Source of the DNA: Levilactobacillus humaensis
GTDB taxonomy: Bacteria > Bacillota > Bacilli > Lactobacillales > Lactobacillaceae
Direction of reading: 5' to 3'
Assembly: GCF_024345185.1 (NCBI RefSeq)
Contig: NZ_BROB01000005.1
Location: 48,943-112,942 of the forward strand
Length of the DNA: 64,000 nucleotides
Shown here: positions 63,054 to 64,000 of the stretch, piece after piece
Position numbering within the stretch: the first letter of the stretch is position 1
How the letters are laid out: each line of letters starts with the position of its first letter
Program-made: the position numbers and the translations under genes
The notes under the pieces: generated by a model
What the model saw: only the letters and a program-made list of their open reading frames with translations
Databases searched by the model: none
Told to the model about the DNA's origin: nothing

Positions 63054-63174
63054 GTTTGAATGCGGTTTGAAGTGGATAGTAACAGCTATAAGTTGAAAAT
63101 GCTCGGAAATTGAAGACAGCAAATTTAACGGCAACTATTTAAAAACAGCCGATGGTTTTAGTTTGGACGATTAA
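63054..63174. other. Intergenic stretch before element C
   Basis: AT-rich; nothing recognised. Confidence 0.3.
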
Positions 63175-63361
63175 AGCCGGAGGAGGGTAGGGATGTCGAC
63201 CTGTGTCGAGGCTGTTAGGTCGGGTGGGCCGTCCCGGCCTTACAGCCTGGGACGACTTTAAGACCCACGTTTTTAGTGGGGCTTAAAGCGAGGGGCAAGA
63301 CCGTTTTCTAGGCTTGCCCCGTGCCCCACAGGTCGTCATCCCTACCCACCGCAGGCGCGAT
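63175..63361 (+). repeat. Structured intergenic element, copy C
   Basis: Arms GGGTAGGGATG (63185-63195) / CATCCCTACCC (63337-63347), continued by GACCTGTG/CACAGGTC. Inside are GGCTG/CAGCC, AAG-A-CCCAC/GTGGG-G-CTT and GGGGCAAG-ACCG...AGG-CTTGCCCC. The edges AGCCGGAGG and GCAGGCG match copy B. Confidence 0.75.
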
Positions 63362-63376
63362 CGGCCGTCCAAATAA

Positions 63377-63402
63377 AAAGCCCACCGAGTCACGGTGGGT
63401 TT
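63377..63402 (-). terminator. Terminator of the gene at 63408
   Basis: CCCACCG-AGTCA-CGGTGGG with a T-rich run on the minus strand. Confidence 0.8.
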
Positions 63403-63407
63403 CAAAG

Positions 63408-63857
63408 CTAATCTTTGTTTTTCGGTTGGGACCAGTAGTGTGCCCGACCTAGTAGGTCACGGGACCGCACGTCAGCGGGGACAAAGCCGCGGCTGAATAG
63501 GTGCTTGAAGTACATGAGGTTGTACAGAGACCCCCAGAGAACACTGCGGACGATGGGCCAGCCAATCGCCACGAACTCAGTGAGTTGCGCGGGGGTTAAC
63601 ACCATGGTCAGGAGCATGGCACTTCCCAGTTCGATGCCCATGATACATAGCAGGTTGTACCAGTCGGCCCGAAAGATCGTCGGGAACGGGGGGAAGAAGA
63701 ACATGGTCCAGGAAAAGCCGACCTTGGCAATTCGCATGTTCCCCGTCTCTGGGTTAACGACGGTTGCGTAATTTGGCGGTAACGGCAGTCCTTGAGGGCC
63801 GTTATCATTTTGGTTATTTTGATCATCATCGTTAAAGCCCTTGAAAGGATCTTGCAT
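63408..63857 (-). CDS. DUF2628-like membrane protein
   Basis: 149 residues from ATG 63857 (a TTG at 63869 is a possible start; neither has a strong ribosome site). A polar Asn/Asp-rich N-terminus is followed by IAKVGFSWTMFFFPPFPTIFRADWYN, the motif of DUF2628-like small membrane proteins, and about three membrane helices. The C-terminal tail is RSRDLLGRAHYWSQ. Function unknown. It is a single gene with its own terminator. Confidence 0.65.
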   Translation of the reverse strand: MQDPFKGFNDDDQNNQNDNGPQGLPLPPNYATVVNPETGNMRIAKVGFSWTMFFFPPFPTIFRADWYNLLCIMGIELGSAMLLTMVLTPAQLTEFVAIGWPIVRSVLWGSLYNLMYFKHLFSRGFVPADVRSRDLLGRAHYWSQPKNKD

Positions 63858-63933
63858 GTCATTTGCCAACTTTCTACAGAATTAAAAACGGGAGATTGTA
63901 AAATATAACCGAACACTTGTAGACAAAAAAGCC

Positions 63934-64000
63934 CATAGAGGCCTTTAATAGAATTACCACAACACTATCAAAGGAGAACCTCTATGAGTAAGTCTACTTT
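63934..64000 (+). mobile_element. Left end of probable insertion sequence with sequestered transposase start
   Basis: An open frame begins at ATG 63984 (MSKSTF) after AAAGGAG and runs out of the window. CATAGAGG (63934-63941) pairs with CCTCTATG (63979-63986) and CCTTT (63942-63946) with AAAGG (63970-63974). Any transcript entering from outside would thus hide both ribosome site and start codon, a known protection of transposase genes. Family uncertain (IS3-like is a guess). Confidence 0.45.

Noticed and set aside
1..64000. CRISPR arrays, tRNA or rRNA genes
   Set aside because: No regularly spaced direct repeats and no tRNA or rRNA signatures were noticed; reading by eye cannot fully exclude a single tRNA.

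Overview
The window looks like a chromosomal segment of a heterofermentative lactobacillus, most likely Levilactobacillus (L. brevis group). The evidence is a complete xylR-xylA-xylB-xylT cluster with a XylT of the L. brevis type, T-box riboswitches, cre sites, NRAMP manganese uptake, strong AGGAGG ribosome sites and mid-range GC. This is inference from gene content, because no search could be run. I saw no rRNA, tRNA or CRISPR array.

Layout. Positions 1-1376: a cut-off secreted protein and a secreted GH20 enzyme. Positions 1694-7402: three related ~400-residue proteins of no family I recognise, a WYL-domain regulator and a uracil-DNA-glycosylase-like protein. The three related genes share one promoter design, CTGACA, then 21 bases, then a -10 box. 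Positions 7632-24182: a BREX type 1 defence island made of a DUF262/GmrSD-like gene, brxA, brxB, brxC, pglX, an inverted integrase with an inverted 5'-less second pglX, and pglZ. Three pairs of inverted repeats link the two pglX copies, so the methyltransferase can probably be reshuffled. No brxL is seen. Positions 24208-27789: brnQ under a T-box, rarA and arsC. Positions 27843-35573: the xylose regulon, with four XylR operators of identical 23-bp geometry, cre sites and two tandem XylT transporters.

Positions 35670-51925 are mostly core functions: stress proteins, an M20 peptidase, a potassium channel, an aldo/keto reductase, a broken GNAT gene, a NhaC-family transporter under a probable tyrosine T-box, an MntR-like protein that has lost its metal ligands and stands divergent from mntH, and guaC, purA and purB, with PurBox-like sites between purA and purB. 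Positions 52020-64000: a secreted protein, a probable small RNA with four C-rich-loop hairpins, hydrolases, a tyrosine phosphatase, an endonuclease III-like protein, glpK, a DUF368 transporter, an SDR under a MerR-type promoter, and the start of a probable insertion sequence.

Two further families of structured intergenic repeats have stems that change in a compensatory way between copies: three copies of a ~180-bp element (55229-55413, 55448-55620, 63175-63361) and two copies of a ~111-bp element directly after stop codons (56589-56699, 61030-61140). Together with the three-paralog/WYL locus and the shuffling BREX methyltransferase, these are the most interesting parts.
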